Source: Nitrososphaerota archaeon
GTDB lineage: Archaea > Thermoproteota > Nitrososphaeria > Nitrososphaerales > Gagatemarchaeaceae
DNA: 64,000 bases
NCBI GenBank assembly: GCA_027320425.1
Contig: DAHVLJ010000010.1
Location: forward strand, 1 to 64,000
Direction of reading: 5' to 3'
Made by a program: the position numbers and the translations under genes. The notes below the pieces were generated by a model. That model searched no databases, was not told the DNA's origin, and saw only the letters and a program-made list of their open reading frames with translations. Below are positions 1 to 8,945 of this stretch, one piece after another (the first letter of the stretch is position 1; every line of letters begins with the position of its first letter).

Positions 1-269
1 AAGTCAGCTCCGATCGACTTCAGGGCGTCGGCTAGAGCAAGGGAGGCTCTGTCTGCCTCGGCGGGAGGAATGGGCTGCCGATGCGCGGCGATGGTTGCCT
101 CCTCCACTCTCTCGAAGCTCCCTCTCTCCTTCAGGCTGAGCGAGAGCAGATGAGGAAGTATGATCGACCTGGGCTCTTCGACTCCGCAGTACCTCCACGT
201 GTCGTCCAGGTTGACCCCGAACGAGAACTTCCTGGTGATGTCCACGGTCTGCGCCGGACCTTGCCGCAC
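1..269 (-). CDS. Hypothetical protein, truncated by left window edge
   Basis: Minus-strand open frame from GTG at 267-269 (VRQGPAQTVDITRKFSFGVNLDDTWRYCGVEEPRSIILPHLL...) running off the window start; not in the ORF track. Confidence 0.5.
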   Translation of the reverse strand, partial: MRQGPAQTVDITRKFSFGVNLDDTWRYCGVEEPRSIILPHLLSLSLKERGSFERVEEATIAAHRQPIPPAEADRASLALADALKSIGAD

Positions 270-325
270 TTACGTTTTTCGCGGAAACGAAAAGGCGTAT
301 TACACGTCTCCGGGGGTTCTTTTTC

Positions 326-991
326 ATGACCATTCGCCTCAGGCCCGGCACGGCACTGGATCTCACTCACACCATAGAGGAAGGCATGCCGACCTATGTC
401 GGGGACGCCGTCCCAAGAGTCTCCAGACTCAAGACCCTGGCCAAAGACGGAGTGAACCTTTCGGTTTTGACGCTCGGGTCGCACACCGGCACACACGTCG
501 ACGCCCCGATTCACTTCATCAAGGGGGGGAAGTCGCTGGACCAGCTTCCTGTGGAGAGCTTCGTTGGCGAGGCGAGCGTCATCGACCTATCCGACGTCCC
601 CGCAGGGACCGCCATCGCATCCTCGGAGCTAGCCAGACACTCGTCAGAGATACATGTTGGTGACATCGTGCTTCTGTACACCGGTATCAGCCGCAGGTGG
701 AGGGATTCAAAGGCAAGGAGGAACTACACCTACCTTGGAAAGGACGCGGCAGAGTGGCTCGCCGGGAAGGAAGTGAAAGCTGTGGGCATCGACTATCTGT
801 CTGTCGAGGGGTTTGGCGCTGCGGTCCCAGTGGCCCACAGGACCCTCCTCTCGAAAGGAATACCTATCATCGAGTCCCTCGGCGACAGGCTAGAGGAGCT
901 GGTGGGAAGAAGGGTGTTCTTCGTCTGTCTACCGATAAAAGTCGGTGGATGCGATGGAGCGCCTGCTAGGGCTATCGCCTACCTGCTTTAG
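326..991 (+). CDS. Cyclase family protein (kynurenine formamidase-like metal-dependent hydrolase)
   Basis: HTGTHVDAPIHF metal-binding motif; DLTHTIEEGMPTY N-terminus. Confidence 0.85.
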   Translation: MTIRLRPGTALDLTHTIEEGMPTYVGDAVPRVSRLKTLAKDGVNLSVLTLGSHTGTHVDAPIHFIKGGKSLDQLPVESFVGEASVIDLSDVPAGTAIASSELARHSSEIHVGDIVLLYTGISRRWRDSKARRNYTYLGKDAAEWLAGKEVKAVGIDYLSVEGFGAAVPVAHRTLLSKGIPIIESLGDRLEELVGRRVFFVCLPIKVGGCDGAPARAIAYLL

Positions 992-1003
992 GAGTGGTGA
1001 AGA

Positions 1004-1888
1004 ATGCCGGTCAAACTCCGCGGTATCTGGTCTCCCATGCCGACGCCGTTCAAGAGCAACGGGGACCTTGATGAGGAAAGAATCCCTGAACTGACCGACT
1101 ATCTGATTCAGGGTGGAGTAGACGGGCTCTTCCCGTTAGGGACCAGTGGTGAGTTTGCCTTCCTCGACAGGGGAGAAAGGAAACGCGTGGTCGAGCTGGT
1201 CGTCGCCAGTGCGGGCTCGAGAGTCCCGGTTCTCGCAGGCGTCTCGGACCCTTCGCCCAATAATGCCATCGCCTTCGCCAGGGACGCCGCAGACGCCGGA
1301 GCCGACGGAGTCGTCGCAACCCCGCCCTATTACTACAAGGTCAGTGACGAAGGCTTGTTCATGCACTTCAAGACAATTGGAGATTCCATTTCTCTCCCTC
1401 TCGTGATATACAATATTCCCGAGTGGACTCACAGCTTCGTCCCGCTGTCTGTTGTGTCCCGCCTCGCCGAAGAGAAGCTGATCGTCGGAATGAAGTACAC
1501 CGAATACAACATGCTCAACCTCATGAGCTACCTCAGGGCGGTGGGGAACAAGATCGCGGTCTTCACAGGGTCTGACGCCATGGCTTATTCGTGCCTGGAA
1601 GCGGGAGGAGCTGGCGCCGTGATCAGCATCTCTAACATTGCGCCCAGAGCCGCTTCGAGCATTTACGACCTGGTAGCGAAGGGGCGGCTCAAAGAGGCCC
1701 TCGCTGTCCAAATGTCTCTCATGCCCGTAGTGGAGGCGGCAGGGATTGGATACTTCCCGGCGGGCCTCAAGGAGGCTATGAAGGTAGCAGGCTTCGCCGT
1801 AGGAGAAGTAAGGTCCCCACAGACGCCCCTCAACCGGGAGGAGAAGAGGAAGGTCAAGGAGCTCGTCGATACGGCGGAGTTGAAATAG
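1004..1888 (+). CDS. DapA/NAL-family aldolase, probably 2-keto-3-deoxygluconate aldolase by context
   Basis: DHDPS-fold protein: GVDGLFPLGTSGEF, YNIPEWTH, catalytic Lys in GMKYTEYN; located in a sugar-acid cluster. Confidence 0.8.
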   Translation: MPVKLRGIWSPMPTPFKSNGDLDEERIPELTDYLIQGGVDGLFPLGTSGEFAFLDRGERKRVVELVVASAGSRVPVLAGVSDPSPNNAIAFARDAADAGADGVVATPPYYYKVSDEGLFMHFKTIGDSISLPLVIYNIPEWTHSFVPLSVVSRLAEEKLIVGMKYTEYNMLNLMSYLRAVGNKIAVFTGSDAMAYSCLEAGGAGAVISISNIAPRAASSIYDLVAKGRLKEALAVQMSLMPVVEAAGIGYFPAGLKEAMKVAGFAVGEVRSPQTPLNREEKRKVKELVDTAELK

Positions 1889-1914
1889 ACCCGGGCGGAA
1901 GAGGAAGGCATCCC

Positions 1915-3099
1915 ATGAAGATATCAGGGTTCGACGTTTTCACGCTGGGCGAGCCGGCGAAGGCAGGGGGAGCAACGTGGGCCGGAATCTCCGTCATCCT
2001 CAAGCTCACCACTACAAACGGCCTTGTCGGGTACGGCGAGGCTGTACCTACGCTGCGCGTGAGGCCGGTCGTCGAGTCGCTCAGAGAGGTTGGTCGGCTG
2101 TACAAGGGCAAAGACCCCTCAGCACTGGAGCTGAACCAGCACGAGTGGCACAAGCACGACTTCTACCTCCCTGTCTCGTTCGAGTCGACCACCGCTCTGA
2201 GCGCGTTTGACATCGCCTGCTGGGACATCATCGGGAAGAGCCATGGCGAGCCGATCCACAAGCTGGCCGGTGGGTCTTTCAGAGACACTGTCAGGCTCTA
2301 TTCGAACGGCTGGTATGGGGGGTGCGTCACCCCGGAACAGTTCGGTACCAGGGCGAAGAAGTACGCCGCCATGGGCTACACCGCGCTCAAGTTCGACCCG
2401 TTCGGAAGATACTACGATTGGATCGACGGTCCTGGCCTGGAGAGGGCCTACGAGCGCGTCAGGGCGGTCAAGGACGCGACCCACGGCAAAGTCGATCTGC
2501 TCATAGAACACCATGGACGGTTCAATCCGAACTCGGCCATCATGGCCGCACGTAAGCTGGAACCGCTGGATCCCCTGTTCGCCGAGGAGCCGATACACCC
2601 CGACAACATAGAGGGGCTGAGGAAATACAGGAGCTCCACGAATGTCAGGGTCGCCCTAGGCGAAAGAATCCTAACCAAGGAGCACGCCGCATATGTCTGT
2701 TCCAACCACCTCACTGACTTTCTGCAGGCTGACATCACGAACATAGGAGGTATAACCCAGGCGAAGAAGTTCAGCGCCATAGCAGAGGCCTACGGCGTAG
2801 AGATGGCCTTCCACAATGCGTTCGGTCCGATACAGAACGCCGCCACCCTGCAAGTCGACTCGACGATACCTAACTTCCTGATACAGGAGTCCTTCTACGA
2901 CGTCTTCCCAGAGTGGAAGAGAAAACTCGTAAGGAACGGGACGCCGGTTGTAGAAGGTCACACAGCCGTCCCCTCGAAGCCTGGCCTGGGCGTAGATGTC
3001 GACGAGCGGATCCTGAAGGAGTACAGCTTCGAAGGTCAGGAGACCTTCGACCCTGACGAGCCCGTTTGGGTCGTCAAGGATACCTGGAAGAAGTCATAG
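1915..3099 (+). CDS. Mandelate racemase/enolase superfamily sugar acid dehydratase (gluconate/galactonate dehydratase-like)
   Basis: MKISGFDVFTLG..., LFAEEPIHPDNIEGLR, DITNIGGITQAKKF, typical enolase-superfamily layout. Confidence 0.85.
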   Translation: MKISGFDVFTLGEPAKAGGATWAGISVILKLTTTNGLVGYGEAVPTLRVRPVVESLREVGRLYKGKDPSALELNQHEWHKHDFYLPVSFESTTALSAFDIACWDIIGKSHGEPIHKLAGGSFRDTVRLYSNGWYGGCVTPEQFGTRAKKYAAMGYTALKFDPFGRYYDWIDGPGLERAYERVRAVKDATHGKVDLLIEHHGRFNPNSAIMAARKLEPLDPLFAEEPIHPDNIEGLRKYRSSTNVRVALGERILTKEHAAYVCSNHLTDFLQADITNIGGITQAKKFSAIAEAYGVEMAFHNAFGPIQNAATLQVDSTIPNFLIQESFYDVFPEWKRKLVRNGTPVVEGHTAVPSKPGLGVDVDERILKEYSFEGQETFDPDEPVWVVKDTWKKS

Positions 3100-3102
3100 A
3101 TC

Positions 3103-4443
3103 TCAGGCAACAACCGCGATCATCACGTCGTTCACATTCGTCCCCGAGGGACCAGTGACGATTAGGTCGCCGAGCGCCTTGAAGAGGGTATGGGAGTCGT
3201 TGTTCGCGAGGAATTTCCTAGCGTCAAGGCCCAATCTGCGCGCTCTCTTGAAAGTGGTGCCGTCGGCTATAGCTCCCGCAGCATCGGTGGGCCCGTCAAC
3301 CCCGTCCGTGCCGAAGAAAACCAATGCTGATCGGTCAGAGCCGTCCAGTTCGATTGCCGCCGCGAGCGCACCCTCTTGGTTCCTCCCCCCGATTCCCTTG
3401 CCCTCCACCGACACCGTCGTCTCTCCCCCCCACACGGCAGCCCACGGAGTGGCCTCTTGCGACATTGCCAAATCCGCTAGCTCCTTACCAACCACCTTAG
3501 CCTCTCCTGTCACCATCGATCTCGTCTCTACGCGGTAGCCCAGGGCCTCGAGCGACGCCCTCGCGGCCAAACGGGCGTCCGTGTTCGACCCGACAACCAC
3601 ATTTCTCACATTTTCGAATACTCTGCTCCCTGGTTTCGGAGTCTCTTGAATTTCCCCCGCGATGCCGTCAGTCACGACCCTTCTCACCGATTGCGGGGTC
3701 GTCTTCCAGACTCCCTTGCTCTCCATGATTCTCCGCGCGTCTGCAAAAGTCGTCGGGTCAGGGACGGTCGGGCCAGACGCGATGGTGCTCAGGTCGTCGC
3801 CTACCACGTCTGAAATCAGGAGTGACAAGACCTCTGCGCCGTTGGCCCTTTCTGCTAGCCTTCCTCCAGCGACCCTTGAGAGATGCTTCCTCACGCAGTT
3901 GATCTCTCCGATGTCAGCGCCGCTGTTCAAAAGGAGCCTGGTGGTCAGTATGAGGTCCCTGACGGATACCCCCGGGTGCGGGGCCGGCATCAACGCGGAG
4001 CCTCCTCCGGACAGCAGGACGACCACCAGGTCTCCAGGGCCTGCACCGTCGATAATCGACAGCATCCTGCTTACCGCTTTCTCCCCCTTTGCCGACGGAA
4101 GCGGGTGGGTGGACTTCTCAAACCTCACCCTCCTAAGCCGAGGGAGTCTCTCCTGATATTCGGGGACGATGACTATCCCTTCGTCTAGCCTGTCTCCGAT
4201 GATTTTGTCAACTTCAACAGCCATGAGCCCTGACGCCTTCCCGCCTCCAACAACGACCACGCGCCGGTAGTCGTCGAGGTCCAGGCTCGCGGTTCGCGCC
4301 GTCAGCCTGTTGCCCGTGCGCTTCAGACTCCTCCTAACAAGGAGCCCAGGGTCGGCCGCTGCGAGGGCTGCTGACGCAGCAGACAGCGCGTCCTTTCTGT
4401 TACCCCTTGACTTGGCGGCCATCTCCGACAGCTGAACCGGCAA
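3103..4443 (-). CDS. Glycerate 2-kinase (GckA/MOFRL family)
   Basis: VLLSGGGSALMPAPHPGV, TGEAKVVGKELADLA, FFGTDGVDGPTDAAGA, GDLIVTGPSGTNVNDVMI. Confidence 0.92.
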   Translation of the reverse strand: MPVQLSEMAAKSRGNRKDALSAASAALAAADPGLLVRRSLKRTGNRLTARTASLDLDDYRRVVVVGGGKASGLMAVEVDKIIGDRLDEGIVIVPEYQERLPRLRRVRFEKSTHPLPSAKGEKAVSRMLSIIDGAGPGDLVVVLLSGGGSALMPAPHPGVSVRDLILTTRLLLNSGADIGEINCVRKHLSRVAGGRLAERANGAEVLSLLISDVVGDDLSTIASGPTVPDPTTFADARRIMESKGVWKTTPQSVRRVVTDGIAGEIQETPKPGSRVFENVRNVVVGSNTDARLAARASLEALGYRVETRSMVTGEAKVVGKELADLAMSQEATPWAAVWGGETTVSVEGKGIGGRNQEGALAAAIELDGSDRSALVFFGTDGVDGPTDAAGAIADGTTFKRARRLGLDARKFLANNDSHTLFKALGDLIVTGPSGTNVNDVMIAVVA

Positions 4444-4506
4444 ATTCGGCCGCTATGACTGCAGTTCCTAAGATGTAAATACGATGTAGCATTCCGGCGC
4501 TCTTGC

Positions 4507-5985
4507 ATGTCCATCGTGCGCCAAGAGATGATGCTGGTTGATGGCGAGTGGACCTCTGGGGGGAGGGACGAAAAGATCGAGGTCGTCAACCCCACCAGCG
4601 AAGAGGTAATCGCCACGGTCCCTCGGGGGACCAGGGAGGACGCTAGGAGGGCGCTAGAGGCGGCGGTAATCGCCCAGAGGAAGTGGGAAGAGACGCCTCC
4701 GATCAAACGCGCTTCCATCCTTGCCAAGGTCGCTCAGCTGATACGCGAGAAGAGAGAGGAGCTCGCACGCGTCCTTACCTCTGAACAGGGTAAACCGCTC
4801 TTCGAAGCCAGGTTGGAGGTCGACGGCTCTGCCGCCCACTTTGACTACTTCGCGGAGTTCGCCCGGAGGATAGAGGGTGACGTCCTCCCAAGCGACAACC
4901 CTGGTCAGACGATCATGATTCTCAGGCTCCCCATCGGGGTGGTGGCCGCGATTACGCCCTGGAACTTCCCTTCCGCCATGGTGGCGAGGAAACTCGCCCC
5001 CGCGCTCATTACAGGCAATTCGGTGGTGCTGAAGCCCTCCAGTAACACACCCCTTAGCGCGGTGGAGCTGGTCAAGATCGTCGACCAGGCAGGCGTTCCT
5101 CGAGGGGTCGTCAACCTGGTCACCGGAGACGGGTCAGAAGTGGGGGACGAGCTCTGCGGGAACAAGTCCACAGGTCTAATCACCATGACCGGGAGCACGG
5201 AGGCAGGTCAGAAGATCATGCAGCGAGCCTCCAACCAACTCGGGAAGCTCATCTTGGAGCTGGGAGGCAAAGCGCCTTTCATTGTCTGGCGGGACGCCGA
5301 TATAGAGTGGGCGCTGAAGTGCGCCGTCTGGGCGAGGTATTGGAACTGCGGGCAGACCTGCATAAGCTCAGAGCGGATGTATCTCGACAGCAGCATCAAA
5401 ACCAAGTTCCTCGCGAAGTTCGTGCAGATGTCGAAGGCCCTGCGGACGGGCGACCCCACCTCCAAGATGACCGACCTCGGTCCCATGGTGAGCAAAAAAG
5501 AAAGGTCAACCAGCGAGCGCTTCATAGATCTCGCAGAAAGGGAAGGGTCCAAGATCATCCTGCACGGGGGTCGCTCACACCTGAAAAAGGGGTGGTTCCT
5601 TGGACCGACCGTGATAGAAGGCGTCAGCCAAGGTTCGCCCTTGGTCCAGAAGGAGATCTTCGGCCCCGTCGTCCCCGTCCTCGAAGTGGAAACGTTCGAC
5701 CAAGCAATTGACATGGCCAACGACTGCGAATATGGCTTGGCGTCATACGTCTTCACCAAGGATAACGTGAACGTGATGAAGGCGGTTCAACGGATAAAGT
5801 TCGGGGAGACCTACGTCAACCAGGTCGGACCCGAGCAGCTCCAAGGGGCGCACACAGGCTTCAGGATGTCGGGCCTCGGCGCCGAGGGCTCGAGGCATGG
5901 TCTGGAGCTCTACACTCAGCTGAAGACGTGTTACATCGACTGGAACGATAGCCCCAGCCTGCCGTATCTGTTCCCCTACCACTGA
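4507..5985 (+). CDS. NAD(P)-dependent aldehyde dehydrogenase (glyceraldehyde/lactaldehyde dehydrogenase-like)
   Basis: ALDH family motifs ITPWNFPSAMV, LELGGKAPFIVWRDAD, NCGQTCISSERMY. Confidence 0.92.
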   Translation: MSIVRQEMMLVDGEWTSGGRDEKIEVVNPTSEEVIATVPRGTREDARRALEAAVIAQRKWEETPPIKRASILAKVAQLIREKREELARVLTSEQGKPLFEARLEVDGSAAHFDYFAEFARRIEGDVLPSDNPGQTIMILRLPIGVVAAITPWNFPSAMVARKLAPALITGNSVVLKPSSNTPLSAVELVKIVDQAGVPRGVVNLVTGDGSEVGDELCGNKSTGLITMTGSTEAGQKIMQRASNQLGKLILELGGKAPFIVWRDADIEWALKCAVWARYWNCGQTCISSERMYLDSSIKTKFLAKFVQMSKALRTGDPTSKMTDLGPMVSKKERSTSERFIDLAEREGSKIILHGGRSHLKKGWFLGPTVIEGVSQGSPLVQKEIFGPVVPVLEVETFDQAIDMANDCEYGLASYVFTKDNVNVMKAVQRIKFGETYVNQVGPEQLQGAHTGFRMSGLGAEGSRHGLELYTQLKTCYIDWNDSPSLPYLFPYH

Positions 5986-7071
5986 GTGATTATCACGAAG
6001 GCGATTACAGTCACCCCCGGGACGCAGAAATCGCTCGCGCTGAGAGACATCCACGAGCCAGTCCCGAAAAAGAAGGAACTGCTGCTCAGGGTAAAGGAGG
6101 TGGGCATCTGTGGGACAGACATCGACATAGTTAGTGGATTCTACGGAGAACCTCCCGCGGGTTCTGAGTATCTTGTCCTTGGGCACGAGTCCCTTGCCAG
6201 GGTAGAGGAGGCCGGTCCAGGTTGCGACGGCTTCAGGAAGGGAGACCTAGTGGTCCCAACCGTCCGAAGGAATTGCCCGGAGAACTGCCTCAGCTGCAGG
6301 AGTGGCGAGTCCGACATGTGTACCACAGGACACTACAAAGAGCATGGGATAAAGGGGCTACACGGGTTTGCAAGCGAGCTTGCGGTCACAGACTCCCGAT
6401 TCGTGACCACGCTCCCGGAGTCCCTATCGGAGGTCGGGGTCCTCCTCGAGCCGCTTACCATTGTCGAAAAGGGGATCAGTCAGTCGTTCGTCATGCAGAA
6501 CAGCAGGATGAAGTGGCGCCCCGAAAGCGCGCTAGTGCTCGGGTCAGGACCAGTGGGGCTCTTGGCTACGGCCGCTCTTAGGCTGATGGGGCTTTCAGTG
6601 ACGACTGTGGCGCGGAAGCCTCCGGGGAGTGTGAAGGCTAAGCTGGCGGCGTCCACTGGCGCAGACTACGTCGATGTCACCGAGACCCCGCTGTCGTCGA
6701 TGGAAGACAGGTTCGACCTCGTCTTCGAGGCCACAGGTTCGACTTCAGTGGCATTGGAGGCGCAAAACCTCTGCGGCACGAACGGCGTGGTCTCATTCGT
6801 GGGCATCTACAAGTCCGAGGTGGAGACCGAAGACGCCGGAAGAGTGTTCACGAACCTGGTTTTGGGCAACAGGGTCTTCTTCGGCTCGGTCAACGCGAAC
6901 ATCTCCTACTTCCATAGAGGTGCGAAAGACCTAGTCCGCATCCGCAACAAATGGAAGGGTTTCCTCGAGGGGATGCTGACAGACAAGGTCAGCCTCGACG
7001 AAGCAGAGTCGGCCTACGGTCCGAAAAGCGAGAAAACGGTGAAAACGGTCCTGCAAATATCCCAGGATTGA
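5986..7071 (+). CDS. gdh: Glucose 1-dehydrogenase-like zinc MDR dehydrogenase
   Basis: GTG start; GICGTDIDIVSGFYGEPPAGSEYLVLGHES, NCPENCLSCRSGESDMC, KGLHGFASE, LLEPLTIVEKG typical of archaeal glucose dehydrogenases. Confidence 0.85.
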   Translation: MIITKAITVTPGTQKSLALRDIHEPVPKKKELLLRVKEVGICGTDIDIVSGFYGEPPAGSEYLVLGHESLARVEEAGPGCDGFRKGDLVVPTVRRNCPENCLSCRSGESDMCTTGHYKEHGIKGLHGFASELAVTDSRFVTTLPESLSEVGVLLEPLTIVEKGISQSFVMQNSRMKWRPESALVLGSGPVGLLATAALRLMGLSVTTVARKPPGSVKAKLAASTGADYVDVTETPLSSMEDRFDLVFEATGSTSVALEAQNLCGTNGVVSFVGIYKSEVETEDAGRVFTNLVLGNRVFFGSVNANISYFHRGAKDLVRIRNKWKGFLEGMLTDKVSLDEAESAYGPKSEKTVKTVLQISQD

Positions 7072-7103
7072 GCCTCGGCGTGGCAGAGTCGACCTCGAAT
7101 GCC

Positions 7104-8945
7104 ATGGCGAAGAAATCGTTCTCGCTCCCACACAAAGAGAGCTACAAGCCGATTTCTGGTTATGGAGTGATCGGCAACACCCGGACCGTCGCCCTGGTAG
7201 GCTACGACGGCTCCATCGACTGGTGCTGCATGCCGAGGGTGAGCTCCCCCAGCATCTTCGCGGCAATCCTCGACCACAAGAAGGGGGGGTCATGGGCCGT
7301 CCAGCCGGCGGGACCTGCGGCTTCCACGCAGAGCTATCTCGAGGATACCAACATCCTCCGCACCGAGTTCACCGACGGCTCCTCGAAGGTGGTCCTCACA
7401 GACTTCATGCCTTGTTCCGTCGCCACCGGTGCATGGTCAACTCCGCCTGAGATTCATCGCGTTGTGAACTGTCTGAACGGAACGATGGAAATGAGGTTCC
7501 TGTTCAGGCCCCTGCTGAACTACGGCCTTGTCGTGCCCCGGGTCACCCGGGTAGAGAACGGGCTTTCCATCAGGAACCGCAACCAAGAGATGGCGCTCTC
7601 TTCTGACATCCGATTCAACGTCAAGGACTCAGCTGTCGACGAGAGCTTCCAGCTCTCCCAGGGCGAGAGGAAGGCCTTCATCCTGAGCTACGGAGAGGCC
7701 GTGCCGCGGAGGGTTGCGGAATACCGGTCGGAGCGCCAGAGGGCCAGGACGGAGGTGTTCTGGCTGGATTGGGCTTCGCAAATCAGGTACAGAGGCAGGT
7801 GGAAGAGTTCGGTGGTGAGGTCTGCACTCACGCTCAAGCTTCTGGTATACGGCCCTACTGGGGCCATCGTGGCCGCTCCGACCACTTCCCTCCCTGAGGC
7901 GATAGGCGGGAACAGGAACTGGGACTACCGCTACTCCTGGATACGGGACTCGGCCAGCTCTCTGTGGGCGTTCCACAAGATCGGATGCAAGAGCGAGACG
8001 GAGGCGTATCTGCATTGGCTCATTGACAACAATCCCTCACTTGACCTCGACCTGAGGCTCATGTACGACGTCGGCGGGGACGCGCACATCAAGGAGAAGA
8101 GCCTAGAGCATCTCGACGGCTACAAGGGCTCGAAGCCTGTGAGAATCGGCAACCTGGCTTCGGAGCAGGTCCAGTACGACGCCTATGGCTACATGCTGGA
8201 CGCGCTATACTTCTCTTCAAGCCACAGCAGCCCCATCGAGGACGAGATGTATTTTCGCTTCGTCAAACCTCTAGCGAACTTCTTGGCGGAACGCTGGGAA
8301 GAGCCCGGCAACGGCATCTGGGAGATCCGCAACAGGCACGAGCACTACGTGTACACCAAAGCCTGGTGCTATGCGGGGCTGGACCGGGCGGTGAAGATAG
8401 CCCAGGTTGCGGGCCACGTCGACGACATCGCTCCATGGAAGGCTACAATGAAGCGGATCAAGGAAGAGGTGTTGAGGCGCGGGTGGAGCAACAAGAAACA
8501 ATCATTCGTGATTCATTACGGCTCTTCTGACCTCGACGCGGCCAACCTCATGCTTCCGTTGATAGGGTTCCTGCCAGCCGAAAACCCGAAAATGAAATCC
8601 ACCATAGAAGCGGTAGCGAACGAACTCTCTGACGGTGCCCTCGTGTACAGGTACAGGGCAGACGACGGGCTGAAGGGAAACGAGGGAGCGTTCCTGCTCT
8701 GCGGCTTCTGGCTCGTCGCCTGCCTCGCAAGACTCGGCCAAGTTGAGAAGGCCTCGGCGAATTTCCAGGAGCTCCTCAGCCATGCGAACCACCTGGGCCT
8801 CTTCTCCGAGGAAGTGGACCCCAAGACAGGCGAGGCTCTGGGAAACTTCCCTCAGGCTTTCAGCCATGTCGGCCTGATTCTCGCTGCTGACGCGCTGGAC
8901 GAAGCTCTGGATGCAAGAACCCGGAGTGAAGGGCGTTCCGCCTAG
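7104..8945 (+). CDS. GH15 family glucoamylase/trehalase-like glycoside hydrolase
   Basis: GVIGNTRTVALVGYDGSIDWCCMPR, NRNWDYRYSWIRDS, GNEGAFLLCGFWLV; start moved to ATG 7104 (MAKKSFSL) from the ORF-track start at 6951. Confidence 0.88.
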   Translation: MAKKSFSLPHKESYKPISGYGVIGNTRTVALVGYDGSIDWCCMPRVSSPSIFAAILDHKKGGSWAVQPAGPAASTQSYLEDTNILRTEFTDGSSKVVLTDFMPCSVATGAWSTPPEIHRVVNCLNGTMEMRFLFRPLLNYGLVVPRVTRVENGLSIRNRNQEMALSSDIRFNVKDSAVDESFQLSQGERKAFILSYGEAVPRRVAEYRSERQRARTEVFWLDWASQIRYRGRWKSSVVRSALTLKLLVYGPTGAIVAAPTTSLPEAIGGNRNWDYRYSWIRDSASSLWAFHKIGCKSETEAYLHWLIDNNPSLDLDLRLMYDVGGDAHIKEKSLEHLDGYKGSKPVRIGNLASEQVQYDAYGYMLDALYFSSSHSSPIEDEMYFRFVKPLANFLAERWEEPGNGIWEIRNRHEHYVYTKAWCYAGLDRAVKIAQVAGHVDDIAPWKATMKRIKEEVLRRGWSNKKQSFVIHYGSSDLDAANLMLPLIGFLPAENPKMKSTIEAVANELSDGALVYRYRADDGLKGNEGAFLLCGFWLVACLARLGQVEKASANFQELLSHANHLGLFSEEVDPKTGEALGNFPQAFSHVGLILAADALDEALDARTRSEGRSA

